From contig JAQBPN010000006.1 in the NCBI GenBank assembly GCA_028287505.1, positions 98,623-162,622 of the forward strand: 64,000 nucleotides of DNA, read 5' to 3'. This DNA is from Fibrobacterota bacterium (lineage in GTDB: Bacteria > Fibrobacterota > Fibrobacteria > UBA11236). Positions within the stretch are counted from its first letter, which is position 1. Every line of letters begins with the position of its first letter. This document shows, piece after piece, positions 23,561 through 33,625 of the stretch. The notes beneath the pieces were generated by a model. The model was not told the origin of the DNA. It ran no database searches and saw only the letters and a list, made by a program, of their open reading frames with translations. A program made the position numbers and the translations under genes.

Positions 23561-24396
23561 TTTTTGCCCGCCTTGCCCACGGGAAACAGCTGGAAGTTCA
23601 ATTGATAGACGCGATCGGGGGACGCCGAGGCCATGGCCATGTCCATGATTTCCTTGCGGAAAGCCTGGATGCGCGCCTTGATGCGGAGGAAATCCTCCTC
23701 GCTGATGCCCAGGGTCAGGGCGGAAATGTCCCGTTCCTCCTTGGAGGAAAGATCGTGGGCCCCTTCGGCCAGGCGCGAAACCTGCTTATGGTAATTGACG
23801 ATGTTCAGGGAGGCCACCTCATCCCCGGTGGAGATGATGGCGCTGCTCTGGGTATATGCGCCGTCCTTGCCGAGCACGATCAGGCCCAGCTTTTCCAGGA
23901 GCTGCACGGACTTCTTGGCATCCCGGGCGGAGATGGGCGGGACCAGGCAGCGGGCCAGCGCGCCGAAATCATGGCCGCGCCGGCCGTCGCGGAAGTCCAC
24001 CTTGGAGACCAGGGAGCGGACCACGGGATGGTACCATTTCGTGTAATAATCGTATTGTTCCTCGCCGATCTTGGCGATTTTGAGCTTACGCTTCTGGCCC
24101 AGCATGCGCTGGTAATAGTGATCCTTCACCCCGTTGGTGCGCGCCTGGGTGAAAGGCACCATCATCTCGAAATAATCCGCTTCCGCCTTGTTCAGCTTCA
24201 GGGCCTTGGCCACGCGGATCACGGAGTCCGCGGAAAGATTCTTGGTGCCTTTGATGAGGTGCAGAAGCCAGGACGTGGAGTTCATTCCCGTCAGGCGGGA
24301 AAAGTCGCGGTAGGTGAATCCTTCCGTGGCTTTCCGATCCTCATAGAAGTCCTTGAGGTAAAGCCTGTAATCGGTGTATTCGTAGATGGATTTCAT
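23557..24396 (-). CDS. TIGR02147-family protein, putative DNA-binding regulator
   Basis: 279 residues starting MKSIYEYTDYRLYLKDFYEDR, the hallmark of the TIGR02147 family first defined as a large paralogous set in Fibrobacter. FTYRDFSRLTGMNSTSWLLHLIKG (residues 27-50) reads as a helix-turn-helix resembling HTH-XRE, followed by LSADSVIRVAKALKLNKAE. The rest is alpha-helical and uncharacterised. ATG 24396 starts the conserved family region; an in-frame TTG at 24420 is the alternative. A palindrome at 24606-24623 and a half-site at 24413-24419 may be its operators. It overlaps the downstream lipoprotein gene by 4 bp. Confidence 0.85.
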   Translation of the reverse strand: MKSIYEYTDYRLYLKDFYEDRKATEGFTYRDFSRLTGMNSTSWLLHLIKGTKNLSADSVIRVAKALKLNKAEADYFEMMVPFTQARTNGVKDHYYQRMLGQKRKLKIAKIGEEQYDYYTKWYHPVVRSLVSKVDFRDGRRGHDFGALARCLVPPISARDAKKSVQLLEKLGLIVLGKDGAYTQSSAIISTGDEVASLNIVNYHKQVSRLAEGAHDLSSKEERDISALTLGISEEDFLRIKARIQAFRKEIMDMAMASASPDRVYQLNFQLFPVGKAGKK

Positions 24397-24605
24397 TTTT
24401 TGCACCGGTTTGGTAAACAAACCCGATGCGATTCAAGATAGCGGGAAACAGTCGAATGTCAAGCCGATATCTCAAAGGCCAAATAAAAAAGGCTATATTG
24501 GCGATTTTAAGGCATTAATTCAGGAAAAACTAATCGGCTTGTGTTTTTTGGGCCGCTGGTTGAATAGCAAACAGGACGACGATCGGTCTGAGTACCGGAT
24601 AAAAT

Positions 24606-24623
24606 TGTTTACTATGGTAAACA
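24606..24623. promoter_or_regulatory. TGTTTAC-N4-GTAAACA palindrome in the AT-rich gap between TIGR02147 and che genes
   Basis: Perfect 7-bp arms surround a 4-bp centre. The half-site GTAAACA recurs at 24413-24419, just upstream of the TIGR02147 start. An autoregulatory operator is possible. Read from the che operon (minus strand) the palindrome is followed by ATTTT, so it could instead be a weak terminator. The 24397-24642 gap is visibly AT-rich and contains no gene. Confidence 0.4.
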
Positions 24624-24642
24624 TGATTTTTCCGCCGGGCCT

Positions 24643-24879
24643 TTATATGGAAGCGGGGAAACTCCATTCCCGGGCGGGCATCCTGGACCAGGCCAGCAGC
24701 AATTCGGCTTCGGCATCCTGGGTCCTTACGGCGAGTATGACCTTGCCCTTCCTTGCGAAATATACCTTGCGGCCCAGCGGCGTCATGCGGGTGAGATGGA
24801 GCAAATCCCTCTCATCCAATCGGATGCTCCGTCCTTGATGCTCCAGAAAGGGGCCCTCCGGAGTGGTCACCAGCTTCAT
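24643..24879 (-). CDS. Small conserved-context protein at the end of the che operon
   Basis: 78-residue soluble basic/acidic protein (MKLVTTPEGPFLEHQGRSIR ... REWSFPASI) that I do not recognise. It has alternating short strands (KLVTTPEGPFLEHQG, KVYFARKGKVILAVRTQ) and one helix. It starts 4 bp inside the cheY stop (ATGA overlap), which argues that it is real and translated with CheY. A small accessory or adaptor in chemotaxis is only a guess from position. It is the last gene before the AT-rich gap. Confidence 0.6.
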   Translation of the reverse strand: MKLVTTPEGPFLEHQGRSIRLDERDLLHLTRMTPLGRKVYFARKGKVILAVRTQDAEAELLLAWSRMPAREWSFPASI

Positions 24880-25247
24880 GCCGCTTTCTTGGTGACCGCG
24901 GAAATCTTTTCCTGCAAGGTCTCCGCCTGGAAAGGCTTGACCACGTAATTGGCCGCGCCGGCCTGGATGGCCTCCATGATCCGGGTCTTTTCCGATTCCG
25001 AGGTGACCATGATGACCGGGACTCCCTTGGTGGCCGGATTGGCCTTGATGACCTTAAGCGCTTCGATGCCGGTCATGTTGGGCATGTTCCAGTCCATCAG
25101 CACCAGCTCGAAGCCGCCGGCGGTCAGTTTGCTGATCGCGTCGGCGCCGTCCACCGCCTCCTGGATGTCCGTGTAGCCCATCTTTTCCAAGGTGTTCTTT
25201 TCGATCCGGCGCATGGTGTTGGAATCGTCTACCAGTAGGATTTTCAT
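24876..25247 (-). CDS. cheY: CheY-like single-domain response regulator
   Basis: 123-residue stand-alone receiver with all functional residues: acidic pair in LLVDDSN (D7, D8), phospho-acceptor D52 in VLMDWNMPNMTG, conserved Ser/Thr in VTSES and Lys in VVKPF. CheY-type proteins carry phosphate from CheA to the flagellar switch FliM. It is the later of two single-domain receivers in the operon. It is closely followed by a small unknown gene (4-bp overlap) and separated by 56 bp from the CheX-like gene upstream. Which of the two receivers is the true motor-binding CheY cannot be decided from sequence. Confidence 0.92.
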   Translation of the reverse strand: MKILLVDDSNTMRRIEKNTLEKMGYTDIQEAVDGADAISKLTAGGFELVLMDWNMPNMTGIEALKVIKANPATKGVPVIMVTSESEKTRIMEAIQAGAANYVVKPFQAETLQEKISAVTKKAA

Positions 25248-25303
25248 GAATCATCTCCGTTTTCAGAATTGTTCCGTGTGAAAAAAACCGCGGCGCAGAC
25301 CCG

Positions 25304-25780
25304 TTACTCTACGCTCTTGAGGCTGACCGCCAGATGGAATCCGCCCAATTCGGTTTCGAAAGGGACGATGAAGGAAAAGACATCCTTCGGTTCCTTGATG
25401 CGATGGTTGCTGCCCGTGATCACGCTGGGGAGGGAGATGGTGATGTTGAATTCCCCCAATCCCTTTTTGGCGTAGCCGGCCACTATGTTCGCGAGCTCGC
25501 CGATGGCGTCGATGGTATCGTCGGTCACGTCCGCGGACGAGGCGCCGATGAATTTGTTGGTGACCTTGATGGCCGTCTCCTTGGGAAAGCTCAAGGACAC
25601 CATGCCCTTGGCCCCTCCCGAGATCCCGATGATCCCGGAGATGTCATAGTCGTCGGCGTTGCCCTGCTTGATGATCAGCTTCCCGGGCTTGGCTTCCAGA
25701 CCCACCATTTTCCGGAAGGTCTCGATGGTGGACGTGACGAACGGGTTGATGTGTTCGACCTTGATTTTGATTTGCGACAT
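25304..25780 (-). CDS. CheX-like chemotaxis phosphatase A
   Basis: 158 residues of the CheC/CheX/FliY fold. KVEHINPFVTSTIETF opens the protein as in CheX. ISGIIGISGGAKGMVSLSF follows. The phosphatase helix GELANIVAGYAKKGL carries the diagnostic E-x-x-N pair that removes phosphate from CheY-P. ATG 25780 is chosen since the conserved region starts there; the frame upstream overlaps the next gene. It is a direct paralogue of the adjacent gene 11 bp upstream and the two may form a hetero- or homodimer. CheX normally works as a dimer. Confidence 0.88.
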   Translation of the reverse strand: MSQIKIKVEHINPFVTSTIETFRKMVGLEAKPGKLIIKQGNADDYDISGIIGISGGAKGMVSLSFPKETAIKVTNKFIGASSADVTDDTIDAIGELANIVAGYAKKGLGEFNITISLPSVITGSNHRIKEPKDVFSFIVPFETELGGFHLAVSLKSVE

Positions 25781-25791
25781 TTTTTCCGCCT

Positions 25792-26265
25792 TCAGCTTTC
25801 GCTTTTGAACCGCACCACCAGGTTGAAATTCCCTTGCGCGCACTGGAAGGGAACCACCATGGGTACGATGTGTTTGGGCCCCGCCAGCTCATGATCATCC
25901 CCGAGGATGACGGTGGGCAGGGATATCTGGATCTGGTATCGGGACAATTCGCCTTTGGCCGCCCCCGCGATGATGTTGGCCAGCTCGCCGATGGCATCGG
26001 TGGCGATATCATCCAGGGCCAGCACGCGCGCTCCCACGAAAGCGCTGCAGACCTTGAGGGCGGTGATGCGGGGGAAGCTCAGGGCCACGGTTCCCTGGGC
26101 CTTGCCGCTCAGGCCGATTATCCCGGACACGTCGAAGCGCGCTCCGGCGGAAGCGATCAGCCCCACCTTTCCCGGCTTGGCTTCCGAATAGACCATGAGA
26201 GCGAATGTCTTGATGGTCGCATCGATGAACGGAGTGATATGCTCGACCTTGATCGTCTGGCCCAT
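25792..26265 (-). CDS. CheX-like chemotaxis phosphatase B
   Basis: 157-residue CheX paralogue. It shows KVEHITPFIDATIKTF, SGIIGLSGKAQGTVALSF, then the E-x-x-N active-site helix GELANIIAGAAKGEL and VPFQCAQGNFNLVVRF. Its start codon lies 1 bp after the cheB stop, so it is translated with CheB. Two neighbouring CheX-like genes plus the CheC-like gene at 27336 give three candidate CheY-P phosphatases in one operon, an unusually large number. Confidence 0.88.
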   Translation of the reverse strand: MGQTIKVEHITPFIDATIKTFALMVYSEAKPGKVGLIASAGARFDVSGIIGLSGKAQGTVALSFPRITALKVCSAFVGARVLALDDIATDAIGELANIIAGAAKGELSRYQIQISLPTVILGDDHELAGPKHIVPMVVPFQCAQGNFNLVVRFKSES

Positions 26266-26266
26266 T

Positions 26267-27822
<1,556 letters not shown>

Positions 27823-27830
<8 letters not shown>

Positions 27831-28209
27831 GGGACTCTCCCAGGATGGATTCCACGGTTTTCTTCAGGTCTTCGGGCTGGAACGGCTTCCTCAGGAAGGC
27901 GGCGATGCCCATCGCCTCCAATTCCCCGATGCGGGTGGCGCTGCCTTCGGTGGAGATGATCACGATGGGGATCCCGCGCAGGGTATGATCCCCTTTCATC
28001 TTCTCCACCATTTCCACGCCGCCCATGACGGGCATGTTGATGTCCGCGAAGACCAGGTCCACCTTCTCCCGGCGGAGGATTTCCAGGCCTTCCGCGCCGT
28101 TGCCGGCCTTGAACAAAGTCCCCAGGTCCACGCCGGACATGATCAGGGCCTTGGTGATCACGGCTTTCACGGTTTGCGAATCGTCGACCAACAGGATGTT
28201 GTAAGCCAT
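27823..28209 (-). CDS. Second CheY-like single-domain response regulator
   Basis: 128-residue receiver: LLVDDSQ acidic pair, D56 in LVFADINMPVMGG, Thr in IISTEGS and Lys in LRKPF. It starts 1 bp after the cheD stop and overlaps the CheC-like gene by 8 bp. With the CheY at 24876 it gives two free receivers for one CheA. One may act as a phosphate sink, a scheme known from Sinorhizobium CheY1/CheY2. Assignment of roles is inference. Confidence 0.9.
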
Positions 28210-28210
28210 A

Positions 28211-28687
28211 TCAGATCTCCACTTCCCGACCCGAAACCTTCAGGATCGTTTTTCCGGTCTCCATGCGCAGGTACATGGTGCGCGGAACCGAGCCGCCCAC
28301 GTCCTCGCCGGACACCAGGATGTTGTTCTTCCAGAGGAGCTTGCGGAGCACGGCGTAGTTCCGCTCCCCGATGTTGAATATCCCCTTCTCGTCCATGATC
28401 TGGGAGCCGCCCGCGACCTTGGCGATGAGGCTTTTCTTCTGCGCGCCCAAATCGAACATGGCCTGGAGCAGGGCCGGCACTCCGGTATCCACGAACATGC
28501 ACGGCAGCCGCTTGGCCTTGTCCGGATCGATTTTCGAAAAAGGCAGCATGCTGTGGATGAGGCCGCCCACCCGGGCCACGGAATCGTACAGGGCCAGGCC
28601 CACGCAGGATCCGAGCGAATAGGTGATCAAGGTCTCGGCCGGATCGGCCGAAACCCTCATCTCCGAAATCCCGACCGTGACGTTCAT
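28211..28687 (-). CDS. cheD: CheD, chemoreceptor glutamine deamidase
   Basis: 158 residues of the CheD family. Catalytic Cys28 lies in YSLGSCVGLALYD and catalytic His45 in GGLIHSMLP, with a supporting Thr in the family fold. CheD deamidates receptor glutamines and in many species binds CheC. Here CheC/CheX-type genes lie just downstream, consistent with that partnership. The ATG overlaps the cheR stop by 4 bp and the next gene begins 1 bp after its stop. The longer open frame upstream belongs to the alternate frame of cheR. Confidence 0.95.
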   Translation of the reverse strand: MNVTVGISEMRVSADPAETLITYSLGSCVGLALYDSVARVGGLIHSMLPFSKIDPDKAKRLPCMFVDTGVPALLQAMFDLGAQKKSLIAKVAGGSQIMDEKGIFNIGERNYAVLRKLLWKNNILVSGEDVGGSVPRTMYLRMETGKTILKVSGREVEI

Positions 28688-29499
28688 GGCGCGGGCTTCT
28701 GATAGATGGAGGGACGGATGCATTTGAATTCCTTTACCAGGCCGGTGAGGCTTTCCGCATGGCCCACGAGCAGATAGCCGCCGGGCTTGAGCAGCCGGTA
28801 GCAATCCGCCAAAAGGTTCCTGCGCACGTTGTTGTCGAAATAGATCATGACGTTGCGGACCATGATGATGTCCAAGGGGCCCTTCATGGGGAAAGGCGGA
28901 AAGGCCAGGTTCAAGCGCTTGAAAACGATCATGGCCTTGAGACGGTCCTGCACGGCGGACCCGGCGGGGGACGCCCCCCGGACCGGCGAGAAATACTTTC
29001 CGGCGAATCCGGCGGGCATCCCGGCCAGCTTGGATTGGGAGTACACGCCTTCCCGGGCGGAAGCCAGGATGCGGGTGGAGATGTCGGTGGCGAGGATGCG
29101 CGTGTCGGTGTCGGCGGTGAGGCCGCATTCCGCCAGGGTCATGGCCAGGGTATAGGGTTCTTCTCCGCTGGAAGATGCGGCCGACCAGAAGCGGAAGCGC
29201 TTCTGTCCCTTGCGCATCCATTCCGTGACCGTGTCCCGGACGAAGTCGAAATGCTCCGGCTCACGGAAGAAGCTGGTCACGTTGGTGGAGATGGCGTCCA
29301 GCATGTGGACCATCTCGTCGCCGCCGGAAGCGTGCTTGAGGCAATCGAGGTAGGAGCGGAAATCGTCCATTCCCAGCACCCTCATGCGCTTGCCGATGCG
29401 GGAGCTGACCAGGGATTCCTTTCCCTCGCCCAGGTTGATGCCGCTCGTCTCGTAGACGAGGGTGCGGAACTCTTCGAACTCTTTGGTTTTCAGATCCAT
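28684..29499 (-). CDS. cheR: CheR, chemoreceptor methyltransferase
   Basis: 271 residues. The N-terminal helical domain (VSSRIGKRMRVLGM ... TNVTSFFREPEHFDFV) is followed by the SAM-binding Rossmann domain with WSAASSSGEEPYTLAM, ILATDIS and IIMVRNVMIYFD. It methylates receptor glutamates. SSS replaces the more usual CST in the GEEPY loop. First gene of the minus-strand che operon (cheR, cheD, receiver, CheC-like, cheB, two CheX-like, cheY, small gene), behind a -24/-12 promoter at 29566-29581 with a predicted leader of about 55 nt. Confidence 0.96.
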   Translation of the reverse strand: MDLKTKEFEEFRTLVYETSGINLGEGKESLVSSRIGKRMRVLGMDDFRSYLDCLKHASGGDEMVHMLDAISTNVTSFFREPEHFDFVRDTVTEWMRKGQKRFRFWSAASSSGEEPYTLAMTLAECGLTADTDTRILATDISTRILASAREGVYSQSKLAGMPAGFAGKYFSPVRGASPAGSAVQDRLKAMIVFKRLNLAFPPFPMKGPLDIIMVRNVMIYFDNNVRRNLLADCYRLLKPGGYLLVGHAESLTGLVKEFKCIRPSIYQKPAP

Positions 29500-29565
29500 G
29501 ATTCCCGCGCTCCTCCGGGTGGACCCGGGAACGCCCCGGACCTACCCGACATGGGAGGCATAGAT

Positions 29566-29581
29566 GGCAATCGCCATGCCA
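29566..29581 (-). promoter_or_regulatory. Sigma-54 promoter of the cheR operon
   Basis: On the minus strand TGGCAT-N5-TTGCC matches the -24/-12 consensus (TGGCAC-N5-TTGCW) with GG and GC elements correctly spaced. The predicted start is about 55 nt upstream of cheR. Confidence 0.85.
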
Positions 29582-29655
29582 AAGCCGGGAAACGGGCGGA
29601 AAGCCCTTGTCCGGAGGGCCTTGGAGCCGCGGAAGCGGGAATCAGGCGTTCAAAG

Positions 29656-29737
29656 GGGTGGCTATTTTTGGATGGGGGTGGCGGCCTGCCCAGGGCAAAC
29701 CCGCATGGACCCGGCGGTTAGCGCGGATCCCGATTTT
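29656..29737 (-). promoter_or_regulatory. Upstream activator-like element pair of the cheR promoter
   Basis: On the minus strand AAAATCGGGATCC begins at 29737 and CCACCCC begins at 29661, 76 bp further on. The sigma-54 -24 element starts 156 bp after the first motif. The same motifs with the same 76-bp offset are upstream of the pseudo-Hpt/cheA promoter (also 156 bp) and of the third chemoreceptor. The 29500-29752 gap holds no gene. Confidence 0.7.
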
Positions 29738-29752
29738 AGCCGGAGATGTAAA

Positions 29753-30493
29753 TTAGGCGCGTATCCGGGAAGCCGGGTCCTTGGGCGCTTTGCCCGCGGG
29801 CTCCTGATCCGGGGCATCCGGTCCGGCGACTTCCACCTGCTGGATCACGTAAGAGGAGTAGATGGAAAGCAGGAAGAACAGGAAAAGCCCCAAGGCGATT
29901 TGGCCGTAAGTCCGGCTGTCGACCGCTACGGCCGCGCGGGCCTCGTCATCCTGGTTCCTTTTCTTCGCCAGCTCCACCACCTTGTCTATGTAACCGCGAT
30001 GTTCCCGATAGGCCGGCTGGATTTTTTCATCCAGTATCGATTCGGCTTTGGCGTTGTCACCGGCCTTGATGGCGGGAATGAATTCGCCGTCAATCGCTTC
30101 CAGCATGCGTTGGGCGGGCGCATAGGAATCCCGCACCAGGCCTTTCTTGAGGGCGTCCTCCCGCAAAGCGGCTTCCCAGTACGCGTGGCGGGCCAGGTAC
30201 TCGGCCTTGAGCCTGCCGGACTGGGCGATCAAAGCCGCCAAATCCCCGGGATTGCGGTTGTGGAACATCTGGAAAGCGGTGAGGTAGGCCTCTATGAGAT
30301 ACTCGGGAGGAGGCAGAATGTCCGCGATGACATCCTTTCCTTCCACGATCCGCTTGTAGTAAGGCCCGTTGATTTTGACTTCCTTCACGGTATTGATGCA
30401 ATACAGACCGTACAGGCAGAAGGAAAGCAGGAAAACCATGGCCAAAGAGCCTAATTTGACGACTGTGCGGGAATTGCGGAAGTATGGGGACAT
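29753..30493 (-). CDS. Sensor-only chemoreceptor-like membrane protein
   Basis: 246 residues. TM1 (VVKLGSLAMVFLLSFCLYGLY) is followed by a periplasmic helical domain of about 165 residues containing NGPYYKRIVEGKDVIADI, a pattern common in four-helix-bundle MCP sensor domains. TM2 is GLFLFFLLSIYSSYVI and a 30-residue tail follows. HAMP and methyl-accepting signalling regions are absent, so it cannot act as a standard receptor. It might bind ligand or assemble with full receptors. ATG 30493 is chosen over a TTG at 30505 because GAGG lies just upstream. It is divergent from the PAS kinase. Confidence 0.7.
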   Translation of the reverse strand: MSPYFRNSRTVVKLGSLAMVFLLSFCLYGLYCINTVKEVKINGPYYKRIVEGKDVIADILPPPEYLIEAYLTAFQMFHNRNPGDLAALIAQSGRLKAEYLARHAYWEAALREDALKKGLVRDSYAPAQRMLEAIDGEFIPAIKAGDNAKAESILDEKIQPAYREHRGYIDKVVELAKKRNQDDEARAAVAVDSRTYGQIALGLFLFFLLSIYSSYVIQQVEVAGPDAPDQEPAGKAPKDPASRIRA

Positions 30494-30657
30494 GGCAGAC
30501 CTCAACTCGTGGCTGATAGCGTAATAGTAACATATCCCGCCCGGCTTTTCCGGATTCTCTCCGGATGTTGCAAAACGCTATGTTTGCCGCATTATCATTG
30601 CATGGACCGAGGGCAAAGTAATAGAATTCCCGGGGTAAACCATCCGGTGACATCCGG

Positions 30658-33606
30658 ATGAAGGGATACATGGCCGACAAGCCCGCATTGCCTTGGTGGA
30701 CCTGGGTGGTACCGCTCCTGGTATTCCATTTCGGCACCGGCCTGTCCCTGGGATTCCAGATTTCCCCGGGCATGTCCCTCTGGTATCTCCCCGTGCCGCT
30801 CGGCATGATCCTGATCCAGTGGTGGGGACCGCGCGTGCTGGTGGGGCTCTTCCTGAATGCCATGCTGTGCGCCGGATATTGGGGACTTTACCGCTGGTGG
30901 CTGTGGCCGCTGTACGCGGTGCCCGAGACGCTCAAGGTGGCGCTTTCCTGGTGGCTTTTCACCCGCATGATGAACGGAAAGTCCTGGCTTCCGAATCTTT
31001 CCAATACCTGGAGATTCCTGCTCTTCGGCGTGATCCTGCCCTGCGGTATCGCCACTTTTTATGGTCAAATCCAGCTCCTGGCCTTCGGGGACATCGGCAG
31101 GGATCAACTGGTGCGGAACACCTACGTGGAGTTCGTGCTGGATATCCTGAGCCCATTCGCCCTGACGGTGCCCATCCTGCTGTTCGCCACCTCATGGATG
31201 GAAAGGAACGGGTTTTCGCTCACGCGGGGCGCCTATCCCCGGCCCGCCCTGGTCCTGTCCGGCCGCCTCAAACGTTCCATGGTCTTCGAAGCCGTGGGCG
31301 TCTTCGCGGCTTTGCTGGCGCTGAGCCTGTACGTGTCCCTGGACCGATACTGGTTCATCTATGGCGTTTTCCTGATCTGGTCCGCGCTGCGTTTCGGCTT
31401 CGGCCTGGCCGCCTTGGCGTCCGTCTGGACCATCTTTCTCACGCTCCCGCTGCCCGCCATGCTGTCCAACCGCTTCACCGAATCCATGATGGCGCAATCG
31501 GACATCCTCAAGGTCAACCTCAACCTGGCCACGCTCTGCTTCGCGGCCCTGGTGGTGGGCCGGGCCCTGAGCGACATGATCCAGGAAATCGAAACCCGCG
31601 GCCGGGTCGAAGACGATCTCCGGAAGAGCATCGCCGAATGGGAAGCCATGCGGGAAACCGTCCGCGAGGGCGAGGACAAATACCGGATCCTGTTCGAGTC
31701 CGCCTCCGACGGCATCGTCCTGGGGGACAACGGCATCCTCTTCGAATGCAATGACAAGGCCTTGGAGCTTTTCGGCGCCACGAGGGAGGAGTGCATCGGT
31801 TCCCACGTTTCGCGGTTCTTCCCCCCCACCCTGGAAGACGGTTCCGATGCCGCCTTGGAAATCGCCAAGTTCCGCGGCGCGGCCATGGAAGGCAAGGCCC
31901 AATTCTTCGAATGGAAGATGCAGCGCCTGGACGGCACCCCGTTCGATGCGGATATGACCTTCGTGGGGGTGACCCTGGAAGGCAAGCGGGTGGTCATGGC
32001 CGTGATCCGCGACATCACCAAGCGCAAAACGATGGAGAAGACCATCCTGGAGAACGAATCCAGGTACCGCACGTTGTTCGAATCCGCCAGCGACGCCATC
32101 ATCCTGTCCCGGGACGGAATCATCCTCGATTGCAACCAGCGCTGCGCGGAAATGTTCCGCTATGCCCGCGAAGAGTTGATCGGCTCCCCGGTCACCCGGG
32201 GCTTCCGGGAATTCCAACCCGATGGACAACGGTCCCTGGACAAACTCCGGGGGATACGCGAGGCCGCGCTCGCGGGCGCGCCCCAGACCTACGAATGGCA
32301 GCAACTGCGATCCGATGGAACGGCCTTCGAATCGGAAACGGCCCTGACCATGCTGACCATCGACGGCACCCGCATGCTGCAAGTGGTCATCCGCGACCTC
32401 TCGGAGCGCAAGCGCATCGAGGGCGCCCTGATCGAAAGCGAAGCGCGCTTCCGCCAGATGGCCGAGAACATCCAGGAGATTTTCTTCCTGCTGGACCGGG
32501 CCACGGAACGGATGCTTTACCTGAGCCCTTTGGCGAAGACCATCCTGGGCATACCGGTTTCCAACATCGCCAACCGGCCTTTCGCCTTCATCGATCGCGT
32601 GCATCCGGAGGATAAGATCCGCATCGGATTCTTCGTCGACGGGGCCTGGCACAAGCAGACGTTCAACGAGGATTTCCGTTTCAACCGGCCGGACGGCCAG
32701 ATGCGCTGGCTGCGGTTGCGTTCGTTCCTCATCCGCGACGAAAAAGACGAAGTATTCCGGGTGGCAGGCGTGATAGCGGACATCACGGAATACAAGACGG
32801 CGCAGGAAGAAGCCCGCCAGCATCAGCAGCGCCTGATCCAGGCGGACAAGATGAACAGCCTGGGGCTGATGGTCTCCGGCGTGGCCCATGAGATCAACAA
32901 TCCCAACAATCTCATCATGCTGAACGGCGACGTGATGGATACTTTCTGGAAGCACATGCGGCCGGTACTGCGGGACCATGTCTCCCGGAACCCGGATTGG
33001 AAACTCGCGGGCATCCCCTACGGGAACGCGGAAGGGAAATTCGAGACCCTGCTGGGCGGCGTCTCCGGCGGGTCCAAGCGCATCAAGCGCATCGTGGACA
33101 ACCTGAAGGATTTCGCGCGCATGGACGGCGGCGACCTTTCCGAATCCGTGGCCATGGAAAAGGTGGTGGAGGCCTCCGTCGCCATCGTCGAGAACCTTAT
33201 CAAGAAATCCACGGACAGCTTCAGCGTGGCCCATGGAGAGGGGCTTCCCCGCATACGCGGCAACTTCCAGAAGCTGGAACAGGTGGTCATCAACCTCATC
33301 ACCAACGCCTGCCAGGCCCTGGAGACCCGCTCCAAGGCCATCCGGGTGATCACCTGGCATGAACGGGAATCCGGCCTGGTGGGCATCCGCGTCGAGGACG
33401 AAGGCAAGGGCATACCCGCCGAATTGCTGAACAAGGTGGCCGATCCTTTCTTCACCACCAAGCGCGACCATGGCGGCACGGGCCTGGGCCTTTCCGTGAC
33501 CTACGGCATAATCCGCGAGCATCGGGGCGAAATCGAATTCAAATCGGAAGCGGGACGCGGGACCACGGTGGAAATCCGCATTCCCTCCCTGAAGGAATCC
33601 AAATGA
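30658..33606 (+). CDS. Membrane PAS sensor histidine kinase
   Basis: 982 residues. The N-terminal 300 residues contain about eight hydrophobic segments resembling a MASE1-type sensor. Three PAS modules follow (about 340-455, 460-580 and 590-710). The dimerisation/phospho-acceptor helix has SGVAHEINNPNN with the phospho-His, and an HATPase domain (about 870-980) has NLITNACQALE, DEGKGIP and GGTGLGLSVTYGI. It is paired with the NtrC-type regulator 19 bp downstream and so is probably its kinase. An alternative start 12 bp downstream (30670) is preceded by AAGGGA. The 30506-30657 divergent gap shows no sure promoter. Confidence 0.9.
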   Translation: MKGYMADKPALPWWTWVVPLLVFHFGTGLSLGFQISPGMSLWYLPVPLGMILIQWWGPRVLVGLFLNAMLCAGYWGLYRWWLWPLYAVPETLKVALSWWLFTRMMNGKSWLPNLSNTWRFLLFGVILPCGIATFYGQIQLLAFGDIGRDQLVRNTYVEFVLDILSPFALTVPILLFATSWMERNGFSLTRGAYPRPALVLSGRLKRSMVFEAVGVFAALLALSLYVSLDRYWFIYGVFLIWSALRFGFGLAALASVWTIFLTLPLPAMLSNRFTESMMAQSDILKVNLNLATLCFAALVVGRALSDMIQEIETRGRVEDDLRKSIAEWEAMRETVREGEDKYRILFESASDGIVLGDNGILFECNDKALELFGATREECIGSHVSRFFPPTLEDGSDAALEIAKFRGAAMEGKAQFFEWKMQRLDGTPFDADMTFVGVTLEGKRVVMAVIRDITKRKTMEKTILENESRYRTLFESASDAIILSRDGIILDCNQRCAEMFRYAREELIGSPVTRGFREFQPDGQRSLDKLRGIREAALAGAPQTYEWQQLRSDGTAFESETALTMLTIDGTRMLQVVIRDLSERKRIEGALIESEARFRQMAENIQEIFFLLDRATERMLYLSPLAKTILGIPVSNIANRPFAFIDRVHPEDKIRIGFFVDGAWHKQTFNEDFRFNRPDGQMRWLRLRSFLIRDEKDEVFRVAGVIADITEYKTAQEEARQHQQRLIQADKMNSLGLMVSGVAHEINNPNNLIMLNGDVMDTFWKHMRPVLRDHVSRNPDWKLAGIPYGNAEGKFETLLGGVSGGSKRIKRIVDNLKDFARMDGGDLSESVAMEKVVEASVAIVENLIKKSTDSFSVAHGEGLPRIRGNFQKLEQVVINLITNACQALETRSKAIRVITWHERESGLVGIRVEDEGKGIPAELLNKVADPFFTTKRDHGGTGLGLSVTYGIIREHRGEIEFKSEAGRGTTVEIRIPSLKESK

Positions 33607-33625
33607 ACAGAGCGAGGATGGCATC

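Noticed and set aside
28688..29221. Long N-terminal extension of CheD
   Set aside because: It is the alternate frame of cheR. The CheD family start and a 4-bp overlap place the ATG at 28687.
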